DNA of 64,000 nucleotides from positions 29,021 to 93,020 of the forward strand of contig NRSV01000078.1 of the NCBI GenBank assembly GCA_002286855.1, read 5' to 3'. Source of the DNA: Bipolaris cookei. Its lineage: Eukaryota > Ascomycota > Dothideomycetes > Pleosporales > Pleosporaceae. A program made the position numbers and the translations under genes. The first letter of the stretch is position 1; each line of letters opens with the position of its first letter. Under the pieces are notes generated by a model. The model saw nothing but the letters and a program-made list of their open reading frames with translations. It was not told the DNA's origin and made no database searches. Shown here in pieces: positions 9,594-21,346 of this stretch.

Positions 9594-10554
9594 CTTGGAT
9601 GCGGAGAAATGGCAGAGGCGAGGAGGGGCCGAGTGGTAGATATAAAATGCTGGAAGCTCTGCAATCGCCTCTTGCAGCGCGCGAACGATGTCTGTGCTGC
9701 AGCAAACGGGCCCAATGAGGGTGCTAGATGCGACTACACCTGTGACTTTTCCCGACCAGCTCACTACTACTAGCCGCTTCAAGAGCCACCGCGACACTAT
9801 TTCCACAGATTCGCGAACGAGTGGATGGTGATTTACGAAGCTGCCCAATCTGCGCCAATGTGTTGTACATCACGTGCCCCGGCCCTCCAATCGAAATGCC
9901 CACCGGCCGTCGTGACAACACATCAACAACAAGGTTCTCGACACCACGGCGAACCCACGGTAACAGCTTCTAGTCAGTGGGCCACGTTTTCGTCTCCATT
10001 CTTTCCCCCATGCTTGGCCGCCCTTGACTCGTGGCTGGCACAAGCACAATGACGGCATGCCATTGCGACGGTCAAGACACAATGCCACGCAATCTCACCG
10101 ACAGCTCTGCTCAAATCCCACGAGGAAAAGAATGGTCAAGAGAAGGCACGCGTATTGTGCTAAGAATACATACCATCCGGTCTTGTGGGAAAAAGCAAAG
10201 ACGGACGTCCGAATTATCGCTCACAGCGCTGTCACCGACTTTTGACAAAGACCAGGGTCCCCAGCTATGTGCGTGGAACCTCACTGACAGGAGCCCTCCC
10301 ATTGTCCCAGCTGGCTTTCCCACCTTTTCGTCAGCAACAATTCTCACAAGGCAATCCTCATACGCTAATACGTAGTAAAAATATAGCCTTTTATGGTTAG
10401 GCCCAGGTTCCATTTATTAGTAAGATGTGTTTTGTGCATGTTAATCCCATGCCGTCCTACCAAGGCACCAGGCCATCAACATTCATTCCATAACATGATA
10501 CAACGCCGTAAACTCGAGGCGTGAGGGAATGCAGCAATGTATATTACAAACACA
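9594..10554. other. Intergenic region, no gene seen
   Basis: This region lies upstream of the small five-exon gene and downstream of the EF-hand gene. No ORF here has recognisable domains and no RNA gene was identified. Confidence 0.5.
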
Positions 10555-11712
10555 CTAGGCTGACACAGCGGCACCTTCGGCATTGTCTCCGCCATTGCCG
10601 CCGCCAGTCAGATTTGCCAGGAAATCGTGATACCGAAACACCTCTCCTCTGCCCAGACCCTTGCCTCCCTTTCCAAAGGCTCTTCGCCCACTGAAACCCT
10701 CGACAACCATGTTGATCTCCCGTTCGGTAAGCAACGTTTCTCCTGGCTGCGGTGCCGTGTGCAGCAGTGCATCTCTTAGCTCTGCCAAGTCAATCTGCCC
10801 GTCGTCGTTGTCATCGAATGCCTCAAAGGCTGCGCTCAGCTCGTTCTGGTGCGAGAGGTTGCCCAGCAGATCAGATAGTGTTGTCAGGTAGGTGGCCAGG
10901 TTGATGGATTGTGCGCCATTGAAGTATGTCGAGAGCTGGGACGGGGTCGCAGAGAGACCGAGCTGGGACAGCATATCAGCCACATCTGCAGCATTTACAT
11001 GGCCATCGTCGTCGCGGTCCATGACACTAAACGACTCTCGCATGCTGTGTAAGAGAGGCGGCGGCAATTTGGAAAGGGCGTCACTCGAAGCCATTCGCCG
11101 GATGGTCGCTGGCCGGGCTGCCAGTCGCCCGGGTGAAGGCTCGCGCGAGCGTGCAGGTGAGCGTGCGGGTGAGGGCGCTGGCGAGAGGCGCGCGAACCGA
11201 TCTACATGAGCCTCTACTGGCTTCTCAATTGGCCTCTCCACCGGCTTGACAGGGTCGACGGGCGGCGACTGCTTGCGGAAGGAAAGAGGTGCCGGCGTGT
11301 CGTCTTTGGCAGTGCCCTCGAACATGGCAGCAATGGACGCCGTGCTCAGAGGGCGTCCGGTGCCTTGGGCCGTGGGTAGTGGTGCATTGCGCGTGGGCGA
11401 GACATGGCGGCCAGGTGAAGCGGGTGGTTCAGGCGTGCCTGATCTTGTGCGCGTGTGCAGCCATGGCGGAGGGTTTTGTGATGCGGCTCCAGTAGCAGTG
11501 GCGGGGGCAGCAGCAGCGGTCGGGCGGAGGTTTGCTTGCGAGGGGGTGTTGGGTGTGTCCTTAGGCTTCAGAGGAGAGCTGTTTGGCGTCGAGGGCCTTA
11601 GGGTCGAGGGCGAGGCCTCTCTGATGGAGCCCGGGCGGCGGAAGGGCGACTGGCGGGCGTTGTTGAAAGACAGCGGCGAGGGCTTGTAGGGAGTGGGCGT
11701 GGTCGAGTCCAT
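10555..11712 (-). CDS. EF-hand calcium-binding protein with long disordered N-terminus
   Basis: This is a single-exon gene of 385 residues. Residues 1-210 are Pro/Ser/Arg-rich and low-complexity, with repeated PSPARSPARS-type blocks that could be phosphorylated. The C-terminal 170 residues form a calmodulin/myosin-light-chain-like module. One EF loop starts DRDDDGHVNAADV and a second starts DDNDDGQIDLAEL, both with Asp at the expected Ca2+-ligand positions. The segment between them resembles a degenerate EF pair. It could be a regulatory light chain or another calmodulin-like regulator. Its start codon faces that of AFI1 538 bp away, so the two may share a promoter region. A GT-rich microsatellite (about 11723-11757) lies just upstream of the ATG. 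Confidence 0.88.
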   Translation of the reverse strand: MDSTTPTPYKPSPLSFNNARQSPFRRPGSIREASPSTLRPSTPNSSPLKPKDTPNTPSQANLRPTAAAAPATATGAASQNPPPWLHTRTRSGTPEPPASPGRHVSPTRNAPLPTAQGTGRPLSTASIAAMFEGTAKDDTPAPLSFRKQSPPVDPVKPVERPIEKPVEAHVDRFARLSPAPSPARSPARSREPSPGRLAARPATIRRMASSDALSKLPPPLLHSMRESFSVMDRDDDGHVNAADVADMLSQLGLSATPSQLSTYFNGAQSINLATYLTTLSDLLGNLSHQNELSAAFEAFDDNDDGQIDLAELRDALLHTAPQPGETLLTEREINMVVEGFSGRRAFGKGGKGLGRGEVFRYHDFLANLTGGGNGGDNAEGAAVSA

Positions 11713-12250
11713 GAGCGCTTGATATGTGTGTGCGTGTGCGTGTGTGTGTGCGTGTGGGCGGTGCAGAGCGTCAATGTAGTATCCTAACGTAGTCGCATGG
11801 TGGTGACGGCGCTTGTTGACCGTGGCTGGTGTTTTGCGGCGGCGGCGTGGCCCAGCAACCAGGCATGCGCTGGGGACTAGGCAATCGATAAGCCAGCCGG
11901 CCCCAGCAGATGCAGTTAGTCCATATATCCATACATGTTATTGTAACCTTGTGTATGGACTACGTATGTATGTACGTATGGACTCCAGTAAGTGTGCTTC
12001 CTACTCGCGAATGCACTCAGGCGGTGGGATGCGTGCACCTGCACTATCGCCCACCCCAGCGCCATTGAGCCCTCGCCTTGTGCCCCCTTCGCCCTCTCCC
12101 TCGCCCCGACTGGCTGCCGCCATGGTCGTGAGGGTGACACTGGTTTCGGACCATCTGTGGCATTGGCCCCCCTAACGCTAGCGCCTGTAGATCTATAGGG
12201 AATGCGAGCAACCAGGGCCCCGTACATAGTACAGCAGAAGGAGAACACTC
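11713..12250. promoter_or_regulatory. Divergent intergenic region, EF-hand gene / AFI1
   Basis: The two start codons lie head to head here, so both promoters must be inside or overlap this 538-bp interval. It contains a (GT)n-rich tract next to the EF-hand gene. No specific binding site is claimed. Confidence 0.5.
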
Positions 12251-14768
12251 ATGGCCGAAGTCATATCACAGCGACCAGGCGGTCCCAGTCCTGCCCAGCC
12301 CTTGACTCTGCAGCGCCAGCCCTCCTTCTCCTCCTTCCCGCCCTCGCGCTCACCATCTACCCGCAATGGCCACTACCCCAAATCCCGCTCCCCGCAGCCC
12401 CCCATGCTGCGTGAGGGCAACGAGAACGACTCAACCCAGTCGGAGCGCGACGACCCTTTCCGCCACCTCTCCGCCATGTCCCACGCAAGAGCTGGCATGA
12501 AGCTGCGACCCCAGTATCCCGCCGATGCCGTCGAGAATCATGTCGAGTACATACTCGTTGCCTCGTTTGACATTGACCGCGGCTCCATCATGGAGCACCA
12601 GTATCCCGCCGCCATTAGCGGTGACGAGACCATGTTAGCCGAGCTTATGCTGCCCGATCAGGCCCACGTCCGGAGCCAGGATTGGACCATTTTCTTTCTG
12701 CACAAGGACACGACCGCCGATGAGGAGGAGCGCGAGGCACGGAGAGAGCGCAGGCGACGGAGAAAGCGGCGCAAGGACGGCCTGGAAGACGACAATGACA
12801 ATGCGACTGCCCCCGCCGAAGGGCGCAAGGACCGCGACAGCGACAACGAACCCGAGGCCGATGATGATAACGAAGACGACGATGACGACGACACAGAAAG
12901 TGAGGGCGGGCCGGATCCAGACGGGCCCCCCTTGGTCTATGTCCTGAATCTGGTCAACACCAAGCAGGACAACACCGTGAAGAGGTAAGAGGGCCCTAAC
13001 AACTTGCGACAAACGAGTTTACCAGACACTGACTCTGCACAGAGGTGCCATTGTGAAAGCCATGGCCATATGCACTCGCCATCCTTTTCTGCACATATAC
13101 AAACCCCTGTTGCTATTGGCTCTCGAGGAGTATTTCAGAGCGCCAGTCCTAGAAACACTTGCGTCGCTCTACAATGCCCTCAACTCCATGGATCTGTCAC
13201 TCTTGCCGAAACTGTCTCACCTTGAGAGCTTTGTGCTGGGCGCCAGCGACGCAAAGGACATGTTTGTAGAGAAGTTTGAGCTTATGGTCCGGCACAGGAA
13301 GAAGCTGGATGCTGCAAAAGAGGCAGACGAAACTGCATCGGATCCTCAGTCCAAGAAGAAAATATATACCATTCCCCGGGACACGCACGAGTTTGAGTCA
13401 AAGATCGATTACAACGGCATACCCGTGCCTGTCAAGATACCAACTTCCCTGAGTCCGGAAACCGTGGGCGACTTTTCCCTCATCAAGCTCATACAGACCT
13501 TCTCCACCCCTCACACAACACAACCGCAGCCATTCGCCTTGCACCCGCATCTGACAACGAGCGGCGCATTCACACATCCAATCATTGTTCTTGTCAATGC
13601 CCTCTTAACTCAGAAGCGCATCATCTTCATTGGACACAATCGCCCTTCAGGCGAAGTCGCAGAGGCTGTGTTGGCAGCATGCGCTCTGGCATCTGGTGGT
13701 ATACTGCGCGGCTTTGTGCGACACGCGTTTCCATACACCGATCTTACCAAAGTAGACGACCTGCTCAAAGTGCCTGGCTTCATCGCCGGCGTCACCAATC
13801 CTGCATTTTCCTACAAGCCAGAGTGGTGGGACTTGCTGTGCGACCTTCCTACTGGCCGCATGAAGATTAGCAATCGAATCGAGTCAGCCTCGCCCACAGA
13901 GGGTTCCTTGTTTTTCCAGCAGCAAGGCCTCCCTTTGAATGGACTAAGTGGACAATCGGGCCTTGACAGTAAGGGTGGTGGTATTGATCCTACCGGTGAC
14001 AATCAGTTCATGGACAAACTTCTCGAAAGCATCGCCAACCGTCACGGAGAAAACGCAATTCGGGCAAAATGGCGCTCGTGGGTGCTCAAATTCACCCGCA
14101 TCGCAGCCGCCTTTGAGGAAACCGTCTACGGCGCATCAGCATTGTATATTGGCGCTCATGACACGGAAACCGGTGCATATGGTGTTTCTGGGCATGGCTA
14201 CGTCTGGTCCGATGAAGGCTCCAAGCTCCGCGAACTTGCAGCAAATGTTCATCGAATTGAAGGCTGGCGCAACACCAGAAGTTACTATAGCTACATTCAG
14301 GATCTTGCAAAGGGCTGGGGCAAGAGGCCAGTGCGCGGCCTCGACATGCACCATCAGCATGACAAACTGCGATGTCTGAAGCTCACCCATGATCAATCGG
14401 CAGCCATTTATCTTGCTCTTGCGCGGTGCGTGGAAGAAGCAGGTTCACCCAGCGAGAGCACCAGTGCTTCATCAACCGACCTCTCATCAATGGCACAGTC
14501 GCTTAGCATCACCAACGAGTCCGCAAGGAGAGTAAATGCCCAACTACAATACGACACAGTTCTCCAACTGCTCTGCGTTATACCTGACGCCGGCCTCTTC
14601 TACCTCAGTCTTGGTCTTTTCCACCCCAGACAGGATGTCCGCATGGCAGTCGTCAAGTTACTGGAGCGAATCATGGATCACTCTGCAGGTCGACATTACT
14701 GGGGCCAGTTAGGACGTTTTGCCAAACTAGCATTTTTCAGAGTGAAGAGGGAGGAGGCGCAGAAGTAG
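12251..14768 (+). CDS. AFI1: AFI1-like DENN-domain protein (Arf3-interacting)
   Basis: The gene has two exons, 12251-12984 and 13043-14768, with a 58-bp intron (GTAAGA donor, CCCTAAC branch site, CACAG acceptor), and encodes 819 residues. The N-terminal half has the uDENN/Afi1 block VEYILVASFDIDRGSIMEHQYP at about 97-118, then a long acidic and Arg-rich insert (about 155-225) and the block PPLVYVLNLVNTKQD. After the splice, MAICTRHPFLHIYKPLLLLALEEYF continues the DENN core. In yeast, Afi1 binds the GTPase Arf3 and helps keep it polarised at the plasma membrane; related AVL9/DENN proteins act in late exocytic traffic. Function here is by family only. Confidence 0.9.
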
Positions 14769-15264
14769 ATACGGCAGTGTTTGGAGTTGGATCAAATAAA
14801 TGATACTGGCCTGTGTCGCGGGGTCAACTTAATGCAATGGCAAGAGTAATCTGAATGAATGAAACGAGTACCATATATGTCTGTACTTTGTTAGTAGTGA
14901 GTACTTGTATTTGACATGAATCTCTTTTTTTTTACACACGAGGAACTATGATTGATGTCTGTTTCTGTGTAGCGAGATGCTCCACACAATAACACATTAT
15001 ATATGACTAGTTCTTTGCAAAGACATCTTCTAATCTAGCTAAGTATACTGTGTGCTACGCGCATGCTCAGCATGAAAGGGTGAACATTACACTACGTGCA
15101 GGACTCTTGTTAGCAGTTCCTGCATCAGGCAGCTGCTCAGCCTGCCCAGCCTGCCCCAGCCTCAGCCCCAGCCTTCGACAACAACAAAAGAAGCTCATGG
15201 TGCCCCCCCCCACCCGTCCTCATTACACTTCAGAACTGCTATCCGTCATTTGTTATAGACAGCA
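14769..15264. other. Intergenic region, no gene seen
   Basis: This is AT-rich 3' flank of AFI1 followed by a short CAGCC-rich stretch (about 15130-15175). Nothing coding was recognised. Confidence 0.5.
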
Positions 15265-15812
15265 ATGGAGATTGCCGGTCTAACACTCAGTGCTGTTGCA
15301 CTGGCAACGCTATTCAACACCTGGGTCGAATGCTTCGAGACTTTTCCAAGCTTTTTGAAGATGCGCTGGGTGCAATCAAAACTCTTCTCTCGGATGCCAA
15401 CTTATTGCAACAGCGTTATGGCGTCAAATTCAGTACCGCAATCTCGGCAAAGAAACAGTTGATATGAGCGAATTTACTGAGTACGAACAGCATGAATTTG
15501 TTTCGCACCTCATGGTCCAGGTTCTGTATTCGAGCCGCTCAAGCCTTATCAGACCGAAGTGCCCTAAGCACAGCTTCAAAAGCACGCTGGGCGATTCATG
15601 ACAAATCAAAATTTACAGAACTACTGGAGAAGTTGTCAACTCTGGTGAAACAACTACGCATGGTCATTCCAGTACCGGAATCTCAACATGACGATCCGGA
15701 AAATGACCTTGCGGCAATTCTTGACAAAGTCCTGTCCAAAGCTGCAAGTGTTATCATTTCGAACTCGGAAATTGGCACCATCGGCCGACAGACTGTTGTT
15801 GATTGGCTTTAG
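15265..15812 (+). pseudogene. Broken HeLo-domain (HET-S type prion-inhibition domain) gene
   Basis: The ATG at 15265 opens MEIAGLTLSAVALATLFNTWVECFETF, the characteristic start of HeLo domains. The frame then shifts: a second frame reads LFEDALGAIKTLLSDANLLQQRYGVKF and stops near 15467. A third piece (about 15510-15812) reads KARWAIHDKSKFTELLEKLSTLVKQL, another HeLo hallmark. The middle of the domain is missing between pieces one and two. HeLo proteins of the HET-S group are membrane-active executors of heterokaryon incompatibility, usually triggered by an amyloid motif or a NLR partner. No C-terminal effector or amyloid motif follows. It is best read as a decayed allele or relic. A sparsely spliced live gene is less likely, because the domain core is incomplete. 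Confidence 0.72.
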
Positions 15813-17063
15813 GATACTCAATGGATCAATGAGCCGGATGAACCAGATGTCAACTCTACATTGACGCGGACAAGTAGACGTAGGTGTATCCAGGTAGATT
15901 GTAAAACAAGACTAATCTGTTATAAGGTCTAAGCTTAAAGGAAAACTAGGCTATCTGTCAGTGAACACCAAAAAATCATTATACTTTGTCAACACACCTA
16001 AATTCCGGAGTCTTGCAACACCAAAACTTTATCCAACCATTATGCCAGTTGAGAGGCTGCCTCCCAAAGCTAATAACGCATCCCATGCCAGAGGACTCCA
16101 GCCATTGCGCTTCCTGTTTCCGAAATTAGCAAGATGCAAAAATTTTCAGCCTGAAGGCTATGCCAAGTTATTCGAGGGTCTGCAACAAAGTACACATGAA
16201 GTACAAGAAGTAGCCACCCATAGAATCAGACAAATACTCCCATTTGGCTTCATCTAAGTTCACACGAGCCCGTACTAGTGCGCAATCCAGACGGCAGTGG
16301 AAATAGCTCGGCAATTGCATAATGAACACCTCAAGGCCATGGTACATGTAGATGATAGAATCTCTAGTTTCTTCTTTCGCAATATCGCAGAACGTGTTGT
16401 AGTGCTTCAATAGATGTTTGCACATCTCGATACACTCGAGCCAAACCCAGAGTCACTATGGAGATTTTTGGATCGAACATGGCTTGACCAAAGGCTCTAT
16501 ACTCTAGAAAGCGACCTCACTACTTAAGACTCTTTGACCATGTCCAGCACAACAGAAACATTTTCGTGAGAGAACTTTCCGGGTTCTTTCGCTAGCTTGA
16601 TCATTGTTGGCAAGGTTGACTTTATACACCATTGCTCCAAGTTGAACCCTTTCCATGGACGCCAAGATTCCCAAGAGAATGCGAAATTTATGAAACCGCT
16701 CGCATTGCTATAGAATACAGACATAAGTACGTTGGCAGATCCGCTGCGCACTCGCCTATCACAAATCCCAATGTGACATTGCCGCAACGACAAGCACCAG
16801 GGGCACCGAATTTTGATACCGAGAGACCAAAATTGCAACCTCATAAACGATCCACCTCTCCACTGACATCTTGAACTGGGAAATGACCGGTGACGTCGCT
16901 GGCAGCATCTGATCGTGGAAGTGTAGCGTCAAGTTCTTCGTTTGGCGAGACAAATATTTATCTGGATATCTGCGTATGTCGCTGCTTAGCTCTTTACGAG
17001 CTACTATATTAACATACAAGACAGCATTTTCTTTCTACTATACTTTGCATATTTGTGTGATAC
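15813..17063. other. Gene-empty stretch with weak ORF remnants
   Basis: Minus-strand open pieces at 16168-16425 and 16524-17019 look protein-like but contain stops when joined and match no family I know. They could be a decayed gene. No annotation is supported beyond that. Confidence 0.35.
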
Positions 17064-18116
17064 TCAGAACAAGTGTATCCGTAGAATTATGGGCGCTTAC
17101 AAGAGGACACCCACTGCAGCTGTTGAAAGAGAAAGTGGAACCCCACCGTTGGACATCTACATACACACCCTCCTTCTCCAAAGGGCAGTTACGACCGAAT
17201 ACGAGGTCACCAATGAGATCAGGGACAAGCTCCAAGATGTGTGGGCAGCGGCCAAACAGGTTGGAAGGACAAGGAGGTGAGGGCGGCCCACGCCAATTGT
17301 CATCCAACCAGGCACCTCAATCGACAAGGTGCGAGTCATTGGGGAGTGGATGGTAAGAGAACAGAGGGCCAAACGGCAATCCGGACTGGGAGAGGCTAGC
17401 AAGTCCAAGCAAAGAGCCTGATCAACGAAATCAGCCGGGGAATGGCCAGAGCGTGGCAAGAAAGATGGGAAAGGGAAGCCTCAAACCCATGAGACAGGTA
17501 CTTATCTGGAAAGGAGGATGGGACTTCCAACTCATCTCCCTCTGCAGGAACACTCCCAGGCACGTGGCAAACGCCATCTCTCTACTACGTATGGAAGCGC
17601 TAGGGCTGAACGACTAACCCTCACGCATAGGGGTGCCAGGAGTCTCCCCAGTCTGCCCCTACGGAGGACCTAAGCAAACAATACGACACGTCCTAGTGTT
17701 TTGCCCAAAATAGAACGAACCAACAATCCACCTCCTCGAAAGGGTAGGCTCAACTAGGATCGAAGACCTCGTGCAGGAGAAGAAAAAGGCGGCAGAAGCG
17801 GGACGCTGGCTACTAGACACGGAGCTTCTTGAACAGTTCCAAGTAGCAAAAGAGATTAAAGGTACAGACATGAAGGAGTGGGCTCCATTTCAACTAACCC
17901 ACTAAAACAAAAACTTGTCCTCTGCTCCCCTCATCAAGGGCAGCACCGGCAGAAATTGATGGGCTTGATGAGGGAGGGAAAGAAGACAATGGTACGAAAG
18001 CAGGGGTGTTAAAGGGAGGATGCCCGTGTTTGCCCTGTATCTAAAGGCGACTCTCTAGTGTTCGTAGACCCTTACGGGACCCAGGTAGCACTATAAATTG
18101 ATTTATTTAATTTGAT
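17064..18116 (+). mobile_element. 5'-truncated Tad-like LINE fragment
   Basis: This is the plus-strand C-terminal end of a LINE ORF2 plus 3' UTR. It reads IRRIMGAYKRTPTAAVERESG, TTEYEVTNEIRDKLQDVWAAAKQ and later a decayed cysteine region (CPYGGPKQTIRHVLVFCP), with several in-frame stops. Near-perfect 13-bp direct repeats flank it: atttgtgtgatac at 17051-17063 and atttatgtgatac at 18117-18129 (one mismatch). That fits target-primed insertion of a truncated copy. Its sequence differs from the LINE at 1-1740 and 24784-25347, so it is a second LINE family. Confidence 0.85.
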
Positions 18117-18487
18117 ATTTATGTGATACATATCTTGTTTGCGCTTGAGACTCGAGCAATGTGATACAAGCTGATAAGTAAAACTCGACACTCTCTTAGA
18201 GTAAACAAAAAATCGTGATGTCAACTCTGTTTATGTTCAGGAATACTCTTGCACGTAACACAATTATCCGAACCCCAACCCCCCCCTCTCACAGAGAATG
18301 TAATATGCGGCATATTTAGCATGAGCAGATTCAAGTATTCAAAACATGGACATATTTCGTTCAAGGTCCAGGCGCTGTATTTGAGATTTTCTCGCTAGAA
18401 AATCAAACGCAATTCAGCCGACCAACAGATCGAGACTAGGATGAAATTCTCCGGCCCACACAAAGAAGAAAACTAGTTGAATCGGGC

Positions 18488-18532
18488 GTGGAGACGCTAA
18501 GTGGAGACGCTAAGTGGAGACGCTAAGTGGAG
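18488..18532 (+). repeat. 13-bp tandem repeat
   Basis: Three exact consecutive copies of gtggagacgctaa are followed by a partial gtggag. Confidence 0.9.
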
Positions 18533-21155
18533 CCGTGATTTGGCGTGTAGATTGCCGGAATTAGTCTTCCGTAGCAAATGAGCGGAGAAAAGAGTCTCTA
18601 TGGGCACTTCCTGATTGGATTGTTTTGATTTATTTATTTTTATATATACATAAGTCTGCTGTTGTACATTTCTTGTTCCTATGACAGACTATTACATGCA
18701 CGTGCTACACATGATGCGACATCCCCCTTTTCCCAGTGGTGGGGGTTTATGAAATGTTGTCTCTGCGCGGCTGCATGCATGCTAGACTGTATCGCCAACG
18801 GAAGCCAAATGTTCTAGGTTGATCGATGCCGATACAGAGACTAGGGATTTCCTTGTTGCAAAGTGGACCAGCAGAATTACGTGCTCGAGTCTCGAGTTTC
18901 CCTTTCATCTGAGCATTTTGTGAGTGGAGATGTGCATGAAGTGTGATTCTACAATTATTGAACTTGCTGTGTTATTCATGCTGCTTACTGTTTGAGTTGG
19001 AGAAGTTGATTCGAAACGCCGAGTGCCTTGTGGCTGGGCTCCGCCTCTTGGATGCACATTCAACGTTGAAACGCAACCGTTTTAGTGTTCACAGTTCTTT
19101 TTCTAATGTGCCGCTATTTTGCCGCGAGCTAGTGATGGTGTTCGCGCAAGCCACGATTGAACCAGTCTGTTGGACGCCTGAGATGCAGCTATTCGAGTCC
19201 GGTAGTTGCAACGGGGATTAGTGATCAGATATCTTGTATTCATAAGTCATAATGTCAATGCGACAGCTATATGTCCAGAACGATTGTGTAAGAAGCGAAC
19301 GGGTTTGTACGAGCATTCGCGTCATCGAAGAAATTGTGGGATCAGGCCTAAGAACAGTTACATATCTCGTGGTCGACACAAGTTTAACACTAAAACCACG
19401 TGTAGCAAGGGGCCGCCCGGCATAGTGGATGTGGCTGAGTGCTGATCCACCGTTGGGGATGACCTAGTTGACAATAGACAGGAGGGGCAATGCGACCAGC
19501 AAAGAAGATAGTATGCGGTTACAGAAAGCGAAGTCCCACAATAGAACGGGCAAGACTCGGCGTGAAGCCTCGAAACACTAAGAGCAGTGGTTATAGCGCT
19601 GGGTATCTTTTACCGATGACATAAACTGTGGCTGGGGGTCTGTCGATGGCACTACAACGCCAGTGACCGATTGATGGTTCGTTAGTTGCAAGAACGGAGA
19701 TATTCACAATTCTCCTCCCATATGTAGTGCCCGAGGTTATGGACACATGACTGTGCTCTGTTTCGCGCATAGCTTAAATGTCGTATACACAATGCACCAC
19801 GGTTTAGATCCAGCGTTGGGGTCTTGGAAAGCTGGAACTAGCGATATGCTATTGGGGCCTTGCATACCAAAGGGGGATGGACTTGAGTCGTCACCAAGCC
19901 ACAAACTTTAGTGACACACGGCAAAGATGCCAATTGAGTACAGTAACAGGAATCATCATCTCAGAATAGCAAAGACTGTCATGCCCCCACCTTATTGGAC
20001 ATGCCCAATCAGAACATTGCAGCACTGACTACCTCCTCAAGTGGCATTTGATCCGCATTATCTGGGCACTCCGAAGATCGATTGTTAAAGCTCCAACCGG
20101 ACTCTTGGATATTCGCATCGACGGGACATTGGACATACGAGAACTCAGCGTCTTTGAGCCTGCGCCCCGTACCATGGCAATAATCTTGATGGATGATATA
20201 CCGATACTAAGCTGGAAACAGCTGCTTTGAGGAGGAAAAGAGTCATGAAGTTTGTGACCCACCTCGATGTTTGATCAGGGCGGTTGAAGGGGCCGAGCTA
20301 GAGTCGGAGAGCTATCATGTATGCCGACCAGATTGGACAGTCCCTTGTATTAGAGTTTGGCATGCTTTTAGAGTTCGTGAATCAAGATAGTGATCGGCGC
20401 ACAGCTCATAGATCGCTGCAGGGTTCCGACTAACCGACTTTAGTGCGGGGTCTGATCCAAGACGTCTAACGCTTGTGGCTTAGCGAGAGGCGTGTTCTTA
20501 TTATCCGACATAGTAGCTTCCTCTATTAACCCGCTCCACCAGCTTGTGAGAACAAAGTTTCGAGGAATTCGGTACATTTACTTCACAGTTCTAGGATTGC
20601 AGATGGCTTCGCCGCTGCTGGCTGGCTCTTGAATATGAAATTTGAGGGTGCTCATGCCTACGCTAACTGTACCTGTCTTGCACTCAGTAGCGGTGACTAG
20701 AGCTTCTCCGGCGTCAGTAAGAATGTTCAGATAAGTTCGAACGTTTCTACATTGAGATTGCCTACATATCCGTGTGGTGTACTATAGATAGTGTGGCCTC
20801 AGGTAGAAGGAATCACGGCAAATCAGCAACATGCCGTCTCTTTCTCAGCGGTATAGCTATAGCAAGTATCTACAGTCAAGTCAAAACATTTAACAACATA
20901 CTAAAAGGCTGGCTCAGATTAAGAAAAAAACGTCGAATCTACTGACAAGGAAGCGCTTCTCGTCGTCTAGTTTCATCCTGTGTAGGGAGTTTTTTTCCTT
21001 AAATACGACCCCAACGGAGCGCCCAATCGGGGTCGCGCTGTAAGTCCAAGTGCCACACGAGCTCCACATGCTATGTGACAGTGTTTTCCCCACTGTAGGC
21101 TGTGCTCCGGTGTGCGCCGCAGCTAGCAACGGACCCATATGTCATGTTTGAAACC

Positions 21156-21157
<2 letters not shown>

Positions 21158-21189
<32 letters not shown>
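21158..21189 (+). repeat. AGCC tetranucleotide microsatellite
   Basis: About eight AGCC units lie in tandem, followed by degenerate aacc units, some 160 bp upstream of the rhodopsin-like gene. Confidence 0.85.
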
Positions 21190-21346
21190 ACCAACATAAT
21201 ACTGAGGCCTGAATCCTAGGGCTGTCTGTTTTCCCTGAGCTTGTTCCCTTCTTCGCGACCGATAGTATTCCCAAACCGCAGCCTATAGGTACCGTTGTGC
21301 CTGCATGCCTTGCATGCACGTTCCATCCGGTCTTCAGTAATCCAGG

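Larger units (their letters stand above)
18130..21346. other. Long gene-empty stretch
   Basis: About 3.2 kb holds no recognisable gene, RNA or transposon end. Only short open frames without domain signatures occur. It contains a 13-bp tandem repeat at 18488-18532 and an AGCC microsatellite near 21158-21189. It may be ancient, heavily mutated repeat DNA. Confidence 0.45.
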
